DNA of 40,741 nucleotides from Acidimicrobiia bacterium (GTDB lineage: Bacteria > Actinomycetota > Acidimicrobiia > Acidimicrobiales > Poriferisodalaceae). Where the stretch lies: assembly GCA_022827265.1 (NCBI GenBank), contig JAJDTF010000050.1, positions 1 to 40,741 on the forward strand, written 5' to 3'. The notes under the pieces were generated by a model. It had not been told where the DNA came from. It saw nothing but the letters and a program-made list of their open reading frames with translations, and ran no database searches. Each line of letters opens with the position of its first letter. Position 1 is the stretch's first letter. The position numbers and the translations under genes are program-made. Of this stretch, positions 1-6,901 are shown piece after piece.

Positions 1-114
1 CGCCGCAACACCGACCGCAAACCCGAGCACCGCGCAGCCCAGCTCGCACTCGCCGTCACCCTGATCATCACCCTCAAACTCATCGACCACCACGACCGCT
101 GGCAACCCCGATAA
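1..114 (+). CDS. 3' end of an unidentified gene (partial)
   Basis: The first reading frame is open from the window edge to a TAA at 112-114 and encodes the last 37 residues of a protein. The segment is basic, with several Arg and His residues around a short hydrophobic stretch (LALAVTLIITLKLI), and ends in WQPR. A basic C-terminus with a hydrophobic helix is seen in some transposases. The gene also ends about 25 bases before a gene that lacks its N-terminal half, so a mobile element is possible. No catalytic residue lies in the window, so the family cannot be assigned from this fragment. Confidence 0.45.
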   Translation, partial: RRNTDRKPEHRAAQLALAVTLIITLKLIDHHDRWQPR

Positions 115-140
115 CCCACCTATCCGCTAGCCCTCTTAGG

Positions 141-428
141 AATCAGAATCCTGGTCACGAGCTTGATGTGCTTGGCATCGTTATCAACAATGCGGGGTAC
201 AGCGGTGGCAATGACGGCGGACCCGAAAAGGCACAGGCCATGGCCGACATCAGGGGCGAAGCCGCAGAGCACAGCTGGCGGATCTTCTCCAATCAGCTCC
301 CGTACTCCCGTGGGTACCCAAAGATGATGCGAGGCAATTACAGCTGGCTCGGCAATGCCAGAGCATCGTTCTACGCTCTTGAGCGGGAACTGCGCCGTAC
401 GTTGTCTGAGGAGGGCTACCTGCCGTGA
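141..428 (+). pseudogene. ParA-like partition ATPase, C-terminal fragment
   Basis: This frame encodes about 95 residues that resemble the C-terminal third of ParA/MinD-type ATPases. The segment VLGIVINNAG matches the late beta strand that usually reads LGVVxN. It is followed by a helix and by an RIFSNQLPYSRGYPKMMR-like segment, where ParA proteins have their conserved 'F..xIpxsxxxxeA' region. The deviant Walker A motif and the switch regions should lie about 100 or more residues upstream, but a different gene ends there at 114. The protein therefore appears truncated, with the junction near 115-140. The frame is open further upstream, so no genuine start is visible; the first candidate is GTG at 168. 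The end overlaps the next gene by GTGA. Assignment rests on remembered family pattern only and is moderate. Confidence 0.5.
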
Positions 429-922
429 CGGGGGACCGACTCGTTGCCTCGCTGCGAGAGCTCGTGCGAGAACACGGACTCGAGCAAGTGAGCCGATCGC
501 TTCACGAGATTGGCGGGATCGACGGCCACGCCCAAGGCGCCACACCTAGTTCCGGCACAGCCGCACAGCGTGCGGCTGGCCCAAGAGCCAAGCGGAAGCG
601 TGCAGTCACCGCCCTAGAGCGCGTCGAGAAGATGGATCTTCCGAGCGAGACTGCCGACGATGTCGTGCAACTCGCAAAGCGGTTCGACGAGAAGTCCTTC
701 ATGCCGACGTTTGGCGACATCGCTCACTTCTGCAGCGTCTACGACATCGAAGTGCCGGCGTCGAGGTCGCGTACCTCCGCGATTTCACGGGTCTTCAGCA
801 CTATCGCTGCCATGAGCGCCGAGGACATTCAGATACTGGTCGACTACGGCGCGTTCTCCGGCCCGGCACGCCTCGGGCCGATTTCTGAAGCGATCGCCCG
901 CCGCAGCCGGGCGCAAGCGTAA
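425..922 (+). CDS. Hypothetical protein coupled to the ParA-like gene
   Basis: A 165-residue protein starts with GTG inside the stop codon of the ParA-like frame (GTGA overlap), so the two were translationally coupled. Residues 1-30 form a predicted helix. Residues 40-65 are an Ala/Arg/Lys-rich linker (RAKRKRAV). Residues 65-160 look like a compact helical domain with conserved-looking stretches such as LAKRFDEKSFMPT and SGPARLGPISEAI. The basic linker and the position directly after a ParA-like gene fit a DNA-binding or adaptor partner of the ATPase, but no ParB, CopG or HTH signature is recognisable. Its GC is lower than that of the genes after 1200. I do not recognise the family. It is intact although its upstream partner is truncated. 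Confidence 0.6.
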   Translation: MTGDRLVASLRELVREHGLEQVSRSLHEIGGIDGHAQGATPSSGTAAQRAAGPRAKRKRAVTALERVEKMDLPSETADDVVQLAKRFDEKSFMPTFGDIAHFCSVYDIEVPASRSRTSAISRVFSTIAAMSAEDIQILVDYGAFSGPARLGPISEAIARRSRAQA

Positions 923-950
923 GAGGCCGCGCGGACAGGTGGCCGTCCAC

Positions 951-994
951 GGGTCGTCTGGTCCCCTGGTGCATTGGTGGGGTCGTCTGTTCCC
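951..994. repeat. Short direct repeat in the 923-1203 gap
   Basis: The 15-mer GGGTCGTCTGGTCCC at 951-965 recurs with one change at 980-994, giving a 29-base period. A weak hairpin (CTGTC, 7-base loop, GACAG) follows at 1004-1020. The 281-base gap between genes shows nothing else I can support, and no convincing coding frame crosses it. Confidence 0.35.
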
Positions 995-1203
995 GACGAG
1001 GGCCTGTCAAAATCGGACAGTCCCATAACCGACCAGACTCCTGGCAGGCTGCTGGAGGCGCCAGCGGTCGCTCCCCCCGCGGAGATGCTGACGAGTCGCG
1101 TGCAACTGGCGCTGCGGTGCTCAGGGGCGGCTCATGGGCGTCGGCAGTGCTCGGTACGCCTGGCCGTCCCCCCGATGCCGGCGCGGGAGGGCCGGGAGGC
1201 ACG

Positions 1204-1632
1204 GTGAGTACCATCGCTGACGTGGCCGAGGACCGCCCACCCGCTGACGCACCGGATGCTGGCGGCCAGCAGCCGGCTGAGTCGGCCGTGCTGTCGGCGG
1301 CACGGGCTGCCGAGCGGCGGTCGCTGCTGGTGCCGGTGCTGAGCACGGCGTGCGCGGCGCTGATCGCGGGTGTGCTCGGGCTGGCGGTGGTGGGCTTCAA
1401 CACCCTGCGCGACGACATCAGCAGCGTGCGCGGCGAGATCGGGATGCTGCGCAACGACGTACACGGCGAGATCGGCAGCGTGCGCAGCGAGATCGGGATG
1501 CTCCGCGACGACGTGAATGCGAGGTTCGCGCAGGTGGACGAGCGGTTCGGGGAGGTCAACGCGATCCTGCGCGATCACACCGAGCGTCTGGCGCGCATCG
1601 AGACGACCCTGGGCGTCGAGCCGCAGCCGTAG
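1204..1632 (+). CDS. Membrane-anchored coiled-coil protein
   Basis: The protein has 142 residues with a single hydrophobic helix at about residues 41-64 (LLVPVLSTACAALIAGVLGL). A charged alpha-helical C-terminal half follows, with regular hydrophobic spacing typical of a coiled coil. The coiled coil contains two copies of an 18-residue unit of the type IxSVRxEIGMLRxDV, encoded by a 54-base tandem repeat. GTG at 1204 was chosen because a GGGAGG ribosome-binding site lies just upstream; the longer open frame from 1117 is Gly/Ala-rich with no domain. The product probably sits in the cytoplasmic membrane with an oligomerising helical tail. Similar short TM-plus-coiled-coil proteins occur widely without known function. 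A second, unrelated protein of the same plan is at 13158-13430. Confidence 0.7.
   Translation: MSTIADVAEDRPPADAPDAGGQQPAESAVLSAARAAERRSLLVPVLSTACAALIAGVLGLAVVGFNTLRDDISSVRGEIGMLRNDVHGEIGSVRSEIGMLRDDVNARFAQVDERFGEVNAILRDHTERLARIETTLGVEPQP
1417..1524 (+). repeat. Tandem 54-base repeat inside the coiled-coil gene
   Basis: Two adjacent 54-base units (1417-1470 and 1471-1524) encode near-identical 18-residue helical segments. The length keeps both the reading frame and the heptad-like hydrophobic spacing, so unit number could change without breaking the protein. Confidence 0.7.
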
Positions 1633-1660
1633 ACGGCCACGACGCGGCGAGGGTGTCCCG

Positions 1661-1666
1661 TATCGT
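1661..1666 (+). promoter_or_regulatory. Putative -10 element for the surface-protease genes
   Basis: The hexamer TATCGT lies about 35 bases before the ATG at 1702. No good -35 box is visible. It is the best TAnnnT hexamer between the coiled-coil gene and the CWB2 protease. It is a prediction only. Confidence 0.3.
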
Positions 1667-1701
1667 TTCTGCATCGGCGAGCATTGGCGTGTGAGCTCAG
1701 C

Positions 1702-3429
1702 ATGAGTCCAACGACAAGTCGGCTTCGCCGCGGTCTGCGGCGGCTGCTCGTTGCCGTGTTCAGCGTGGCCTTGGCGGGCTCGGTGCTGTTCGCCCCGCAG
1801 CCCGCAGGTGCCCAGTCGGCCAGCATCTCGGTTCAGCGGGTGAGCGGCGCCAGCGTGTATGCCTTGGCGGCCAATGTCGCCGGCGGCAGCTGCGAAAGCG
1901 ACATCGGCTCACACAGCGTGACGCTGGCATCGGGCGAGAACTGGCCCGATGCTCTGGCCGGTGCCGGGCTCGACCGGCCGCTGCTGCTGACCAAGCAGGC
2001 GTTCCTGCCGGCGGTCACCCGCAAGTACTTGGAGCCGTGCGCATCGCACGCCAAGGCCAAGGTGATCATTCTGGGCGGTCCTGCGGCGGTGTCCGAGGGC
2101 GTGGCCGAGACGTTGCGCGGCATGGGGTTCCGGGTGGACCGGTTTGCCGGCGATGACCGGTACGCAACGGCCCGCCGGGTCGCACGCACCTTCGCTCCCG
2201 ACGAGATCGACACCGTCTATCTGGCCTCTGGCGTCAACTTTGCCGATGCGGTAGCTGCGGCCCCCAGCGTCACCATGGCGACCCCGCTCATCCTCACCAC
2301 GCCCGACGAGCTTGGTGACGAGGCACGCCGTTTTCTGACCGACGGGGACCGGGAGGTGTCCTCGGTCACGATCCTGGGCGGCACGGCGGCCATCTCCGCT
2401 GATGTGGAAGAGGAGATCGCCGAACTCGGCATCGACACCGACCGCATTGCCGGTGCCGACCGGTACGAGACGGCCGCGCTGATCGCCAGCCGTGCGTTCA
2501 GCAACTCGGGCTGTCACCCGGTCACTGACGTGGCCGTCGCCAGCGGGACGGTGCCGTTCGGCGGCCTGGCCGCCGGAGCGGTCCGCGGCCCCTGCGAGCC
2601 GCTGCTGCTCGCCCCTCCTCAGGGCGAGTCCGTGCCCGAGACACTGGGCGAGTTCGGCCAGGACTGGCGGCTTGCCATCGGCGAAACTCGGGCGACGGTG
2701 ACCGGCGTCGGTTCGAGGTCGTCGGTCCCGACGGCGGCGCTGTCGGCTGTGGCGACCGGCATCGTGCGGGATTCCGGTTCGGCTGACGCAGGCGTGTCGG
2801 GCGGGCTGGGTTGGAATTCGGTGGCCCCATCGGTGGTTCAAGTGCGCTGCCTCAGCGCCGCCGGCGCCACGCGCAAGCAGGGATCCGGATTCATCGTCGG
2901 CGACGGCTTCCAGATCGTGACCAACCACCATGTGCTCGTCGACGATGACGGGCGCGAGTGCCGTCGCATTCGTGCCTACCTGGGCGGAACATTCGAGCAG
3001 GCACCGGAGCGATTCGTGCCGCTCTCTCTTGTGCGGGCTGCGGAGGAACGCGACTTGGCGCTGCTCACCATGGATCCCGATATCGCTCCGCTTCCCGCCC
3101 TGCCGATCGCCGCTCAGCTGCCATCGGCGGGCGAGACGCTGACAGCACTCGGCTACCCGGAAATCGGCGGCGACACCCTCACGCTCACCACGGGCCGCTA
3201 CTCGGGCACCACGATGCTGGACGGGCACAATTGGATCAAGACCGATACACCGGTCGCCCCCGGCAGCAGCGGCGGCCCAGTGCTGAACGACCGGCTCGAG
3301 GTGGTCGGCGTCGCGACGCAGCTGCGGGTGGCCATCACAGACAGCGGCGGATTCGCCGTCGGCAGTCTCAGCCTGCTGGCACCGGCGGTGGACGTGCTGG
3401 CGCTGCTCGACGGCGATATCGGCAGGTAG
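1702..3429 (+). CDS. CWB2-repeat surface serine protease (trypsin/HtrA-like)
   Basis: This 575-residue secreted protein starts with an Arg-rich signal peptide ending near AGAQ (residues 1-37). Residues about 40-330 hold CWB2-type repeats, recognised by the recurring VIILGGPAAVS/VTILGGTAAIS strands and the DRYATA/DRYETA motifs; these modules bind cell-wall polymers in other Gram-positive bacteria. Residues about 367-570 are a chymotrypsin-fold protease. The likely triad is His410 in TNHHV, Asp451 in RDLAL and Ser523 in GSSGGP, all in the expected order and spacing, so the enzyme looks active. No PDZ domain follows, unlike classical HtrA. ATG at 1702 was preferred over TTG at 1684 because it gives a clean signal peptide. 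The next gene starts 20 bases downstream, so the two are probably co-transcribed. The substrate is unknown. Confidence 0.9.
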   Translation: MSPTTSRLRRGLRRLLVAVFSVALAGSVLFAPQPAGAQSASISVQRVSGASVYALAANVAGGSCESDIGSHSVTLASGENWPDALAGAGLDRPLLLTKQAFLPAVTRKYLEPCASHAKAKVIILGGPAAVSEGVAETLRGMGFRVDRFAGDDRYATARRVARTFAPDEIDTVYLASGVNFADAVAAAPSVTMATPLILTTPDELGDEARRFLTDGDREVSSVTILGGTAAISADVEEEIAELGIDTDRIAGADRYETAALIASRAFSNSGCHPVTDVAVASGTVPFGGLAAGAVRGPCEPLLLAPPQGESVPETLGEFGQDWRLAIGETRATVTGVGSRSSVPTAALSAVATGIVRDSGSADAGVSGGLGWNSVAPSVVQVRCLSAAGATRKQGSGFIVGDGFQIVTNHHVLVDDDGRECRRIRAYLGGTFEQAPERFVPLSLVRAAEERDLALLTMDPDIAPLPALPIAAQLPSAGETLTALGYPEIGGDTLTLTTGRYSGTTMLDGHNWIKTDTPVAPGSSGGPVLNDRLEVVGVATQLRVAITDSGGFAVGSLSLLAPAVDVLALLDGDIGR

Positions 3430-3449
3430 ACCCACGCCGCTAGGCGTTG

Positions 3450-6400
3450 ATGCGTCAGGACTTCTGCCTGCGGGTGGCTACTAGTTTGCGGTGGGTGCGG
3501 CGTCTGACGCTGGTGGCGCTGTCGGTGCTGGTGGGCCTCGGCGGCGTTTTGGTGCTTCCGGCTGCAGCGGCGGGTGCTGCTGAGGGCGACGACGACAGTC
3601 CCGCCGACTCGGATGTGTCGGTGATCCGCTATGGCGGCGCTGACCGTTATGCCACGTCCTTGCTGATAGCCGAGGCGTTCGCGGCCGACGCCGGAGGCTC
3701 ATTGGAGCGAGTGGTGCTGGTGTCGGGCGAGCGTTGGACCGACGCGGTGGTGGCTGCGCCGGTGGCGGGTGCGTTAGGCGCTCCGGTGCTGATGACTCCG
3801 CCCGGGGAGCTGCGCGCCGATGCGCTGGAGTACCTGGAGCGGGTGGGCGTCTCCAAGGCACTGGTGGTGGGGCCTGATGCGAGCGGCGGCGCGCACGGTT
3901 CCGGGCGCGGGGTCGAAGCAGGGGTGCTTGAAGCGCTCGGCGAGGCCGGCATCTCGGCGGAACGTGTGGCAGGCGATGATCTGTACGGCACGGGGGTGGC
4001 GGCTGCGGGGCGTGTGACGCCGGGTGCGATGGGCGACCTGGGCCGCACCGCGGTGATCGCCAGCGGCGAGGTGTTCGCCGATGCGCTGGTGGCTGGTCCG
4101 TTCGCTGCCCGTGGCACTCATCCGGTGCTGCTGAGCCCGCCCGGAGAGCTGCACGCCGATGTGGCCGCATACCTGGGCGAGGCGGGCATCGAGCATGTGG
4201 TGCTGATGGGAGGCACCGCCGCGCTCAGCGACGCCGTGGAGACGGCCGTCGAAGATCTCGGCATCGAGGTGTCGCGTGTGGCTGGCAGCACTCGCTACGA
4301 CACGGCCGTCAAGGCCGCCGAGCTCGCGGAGGATCAGTACAGCACTGCTGCCGGCACGACCTGTTTCGCGAACGACATGATCGGCGTGGCCCGAGCCCGG
4401 GTGCCGTTCGACTCGTTCAGCGCTGCGCCGCTGCTGGGCCGCCTGTGCGCCCCGCTGGTGCTGGCAGATCCCGGCGACATTCCCGACGACACCGCCGCCT
4501 TCCTCGACGGCGCCAGCGATCAGCACGACGCCGTGGGCCTGCAGGTGTTCGGCGGCGACGCAGCCGTGTCTCAGGCCGCCATAGGCGCCTACCTCACCGG
4601 CGAGGAAGCAGACACCGGCGACGACGGCGAGGCCGCGGACGAAGCAGACGACAGCGAGCCCAGCACCGCCCCCGGCGTGCTGCCCGCCGGCACCTGCGGC
4701 GGCGCCATCGACGACGAGCCGAGCCAGCTCGTGCCCTCCACCAACGCCGAAGACCCCGCATGGTCGCCCGACTGCAGCCGCCTCATCTACACCGAGAACG
4801 GCTCGCTGTGGACGGTGAACAACGACGGTACCGATGCTCAGAAGCTGGTGGACCACGACGGCGGCTACCTGTACGCCCCCGTCTGGTCGCCCGACGGAAC
4901 CCGCATCGCCTATTCCCGTGGCCAGAATGACGAGAACGACCACCGGCGAGCGCACATCTGGACCGTCAACGTCGACGGCAGCCACAACAACCAGCGCACC
5001 GAGGGCGACGTGATCGATCGCTGGGCCACCTGGTCGCCCGACGGCAAGTGGCTGGCGTTTGAACGCGAGACCGGCAGCGGCCGCGACGAAGACGGTCATC
5101 GCCTCGACAGCGATCGCCACATCGTGGTGATGACGTCGTTCGGCAACAAGCCCAGGGCGCTCAACGAGGGCGACCACTGGGAGCAGAGCCCCGCATGGTC
5201 GCCCGACGGCGCCCGCATCGCCTACCAGACCAACGGCTTCTTGGTGGTGTCCGACACCGACGGCAGCAACGCCCGCCAAGTTCACGCCGGGGTGTACTTC
5301 AACGGCGGGCTGTCATGGTCGCCGGACGGCAACCGCATTGCGTTCGTGCGCGGAGACGGAAGCCAGACGTCGATTGTCATCGCAGACATCGACGGCCTTG
5401 ATGAAGAGGTGGTCTACGACGAGGGCATTCGCGCGCTCGCTCCGCGGTGGTCGCCCGACGGACAGCGCATCGCCTTCCACACCATTGACGAGGAGGGCGA
5501 GCACCGGCCCTACGTGACCGGCGCCAAGGGCGAACCCGTCGTCATTCCGGCCGCGGATTGCCGTCCCGGCGGCACTCAGGGCACCACTGCAGGGTTTCCG
5601 CTTCCCGACTGGGCACCATCGGCCACAGGGACCGTCAAGGTCGCCGTACTCTTCATGGACTTCCCCAGCGCCCAGGCCACCCACACCACCCATGAGGAGG
5701 CTGCATTGGGTCTGCCGCATGCGGAGAAGTACTTGGAAGCCTCCAGCTACGGCCAGCTCGATATTGAGTTCGTTCCGCATCACACGTGGCTCCGCTCAGA
5801 GACGGCCCACAGCGAGTACGTCACTCAACTGGCCATTGGGCGAGGGCTAGGCCATCACGCGGGCAATCACGCAGTGGAGTTGATCGACCACGAGTTCGAC
5901 TTCTCCGGCATCAGTGCGGTGATGACGGTATTCCCCAGCACTCTCTTCTCAGGAGGCGGCAATGCAGGCGGCCTGGTCACTGCCGACGACGTGTCTATGC
6001 CGCACTCGCGTATCAACGACACGATTCGTGACGAGCCAGAGGACCTCGCTGAGGTGGATTACTGGGGTTTTCTTGCTGCGCACGAGCTTGCGCACAATCT
6101 CGGCTTGTTGGATCTGTACCCCTATGACGCAGGCCGTCACGAGCGACCCGCTGCACCGTCCGGCTCGGAGTGGGTGGGCGTGGAGTTTGGCCTCATGGGG
6201 CTCTCAGCTTGGTATCTGGCAGATGCGAGCCTGATGGTGACGCGCCTCACCAGGCACCTTCCCGACGGGGGCCGTCAATGGGTGACCTTCTACGCGTTGG
6301 TGCCTTACGAGCCGCTCGCGTGGAGCCGCTGGCAGCTTGGCTGGCTCAGCGAAGACCAGATCCACTGCATGGATGGACCCGACACCACGATCACGTTGTC

Positions 6401-6764
6401 ACCGATTGCCCGACCCGGCGACGGCATCGCCATGGTCGCAGTACCGCTCAACAGGCGCGAAGTGATCGTAGTGGAGAGCCGGCGGCAGCTCGGCTACGAC
6501 TTCGAACTGCCCTACCGCTGGTCAGATGGCAGTTCGTCGAACCGGCCGGCGCTCATCAACGAAGGCGTACTGGTGTACACCGTCGACACGTTTGTCGACA
6601 GTGGCCAGCTGCCCATCAAGGTCGCCGGCGACAGCGGCAACGGCCAGGTTGACGACTTCCCGGTGCTCGGTGTCGGCGAGTCGGTGACAGTGCGCGGCTA
6701 CACCATCACGGTCACCGCAGACGACGGCAATACCCACACCGTGTCGATCGCTCGCAATTCCTGA
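3450..6764 (+). CDS. CWB2 / beta-propeller / M6-type metalloprotease surface protein
   Basis: The protein has 1104 residues in four parts. A signal peptide covers residues 1-45. CWB2 repeats cover about 55-385, with GGADRYATS and LMGGTAALS motifs. An acidic linker follows at about 388-420. A propeller of six WSPDG-type blades spans about 430-695, as in TolB and PD40 proteins. A C-terminal protease domain covers about 720-1100, and its HELAHNLGLLD (His878-Glu879, His882) fits the HExxHxxGxxD zinc site of M6/immune-inhibitor-A peptidases. The family cleaves extracellular proteins. A TTG directly precedes the ATG at 3450; ATG is the likely start. It lies 20 bases after the CWB2 serine protease, so both probably form one operon for wall-attached proteolysis. 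The fusion of wall anchor, propeller and protease is unusual. Confidence 0.9.
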   Translation: MRQDFCLRVATSLRWVRRLTLVALSVLVGLGGVLVLPAAAAGAAEGDDDSPADSDVSVIRYGGADRYATSLLIAEAFAADAGGSLERVVLVSGERWTDAVVAAPVAGALGAPVLMTPPGELRADALEYLERVGVSKALVVGPDASGGAHGSGRGVEAGVLEALGEAGISAERVAGDDLYGTGVAAAGRVTPGAMGDLGRTAVIASGEVFADALVAGPFAARGTHPVLLSPPGELHADVAAYLGEAGIEHVVLMGGTAALSDAVETAVEDLGIEVSRVAGSTRYDTAVKAAELAEDQYSTAAGTTCFANDMIGVARARVPFDSFSAAPLLGRLCAPLVLADPGDIPDDTAAFLDGASDQHDAVGLQVFGGDAAVSQAAIGAYLTGEEADTGDDGEAADEADDSEPSTAPGVLPAGTCGGAIDDEPSQLVPSTNAEDPAWSPDCSRLIYTENGSLWTVNNDGTDAQKLVDHDGGYLYAPVWSPDGTRIAYSRGQNDENDHRRAHIWTVNVDGSHNNQRTEGDVIDRWATWSPDGKWLAFERETGSGRDEDGHRLDSDRHIVVMTSFGNKPRALNEGDHWEQSPAWSPDGARIAYQTNGFLVVSDTDGSNARQVHAGVYFNGGLSWSPDGNRIAFVRGDGSQTSIVIADIDGLDEEVVYDEGIRALAPRWSPDGQRIAFHTIDEEGEHRPYVTGAKGEPVVIPAADCRPGGTQGTTAGFPLPDWAPSATGTVKVAVLFMDFPSAQATHTTHEEAALGLPHAEKYLEASSYGQLDIEFVPHHTWLRSETAHSEYVTQLAIGRGLGHHAGNHAVELIDHEFDFSGISAVMTVFPSTLFSGGGNAGGLVTADDVSMPHSRINDTIRDEPEDLAEVDYWGFLAAHELAHNLGLLDLYPYDAGRHERPAAPSGSEWVGVEFGLMGLSAWYLADASLMVTRLTRHLPDGGRQWVTFYALVPYEPLAWSRWQLGWLSEDQIHCMDGPDTTITLSPIARPGDGIAMVAVPLNRREVIVVESRRQLGYDFELPYRWSDGSSSNRPALINEGVLVYTVDTFVDSGQLPIKVAGDSGNGQVDDFPVLGVGESVTVRGYTITVTADDGNTHTVSIARNS

Positions 6765-6878
6765 CTCCAGTCTTGCGCTGGACCAGCCGCAGCTTTGCTG
6801 CATTGCGGCCGGCAGGCGGATCGGTTGCAACTTAGCGACCTCCCGGAATGTGACGGCAAGCCTGCTTGGGGGTCGCGG

Positions 6879-6884
6879 TAGCAT
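6879..6884 (+). promoter_or_regulatory. Putative -10 element of the ECF sigma gene
   Basis: TAGCAT at 6879-6884 would start transcription near 6890. This excludes the TTG at 6866 as a start and leaves ATG 6902 or ATG 6935. A 21-codon upstream frame starts at ATG 6886 and overlaps the sigma gene in another frame. There is no clear -35 box. Confidence 0.35.
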
Positions 6885-6901
6885 CATGTTTGACGGGAGC
6901 G

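Noticed and set aside
801-1559. Long minus-strand frame rich in Thr/Ser/Pro
   Set aside because: It is a GC-driven shadow of the coiled-coil gene; its composition follows the reverse complement of the 54-base repeat.
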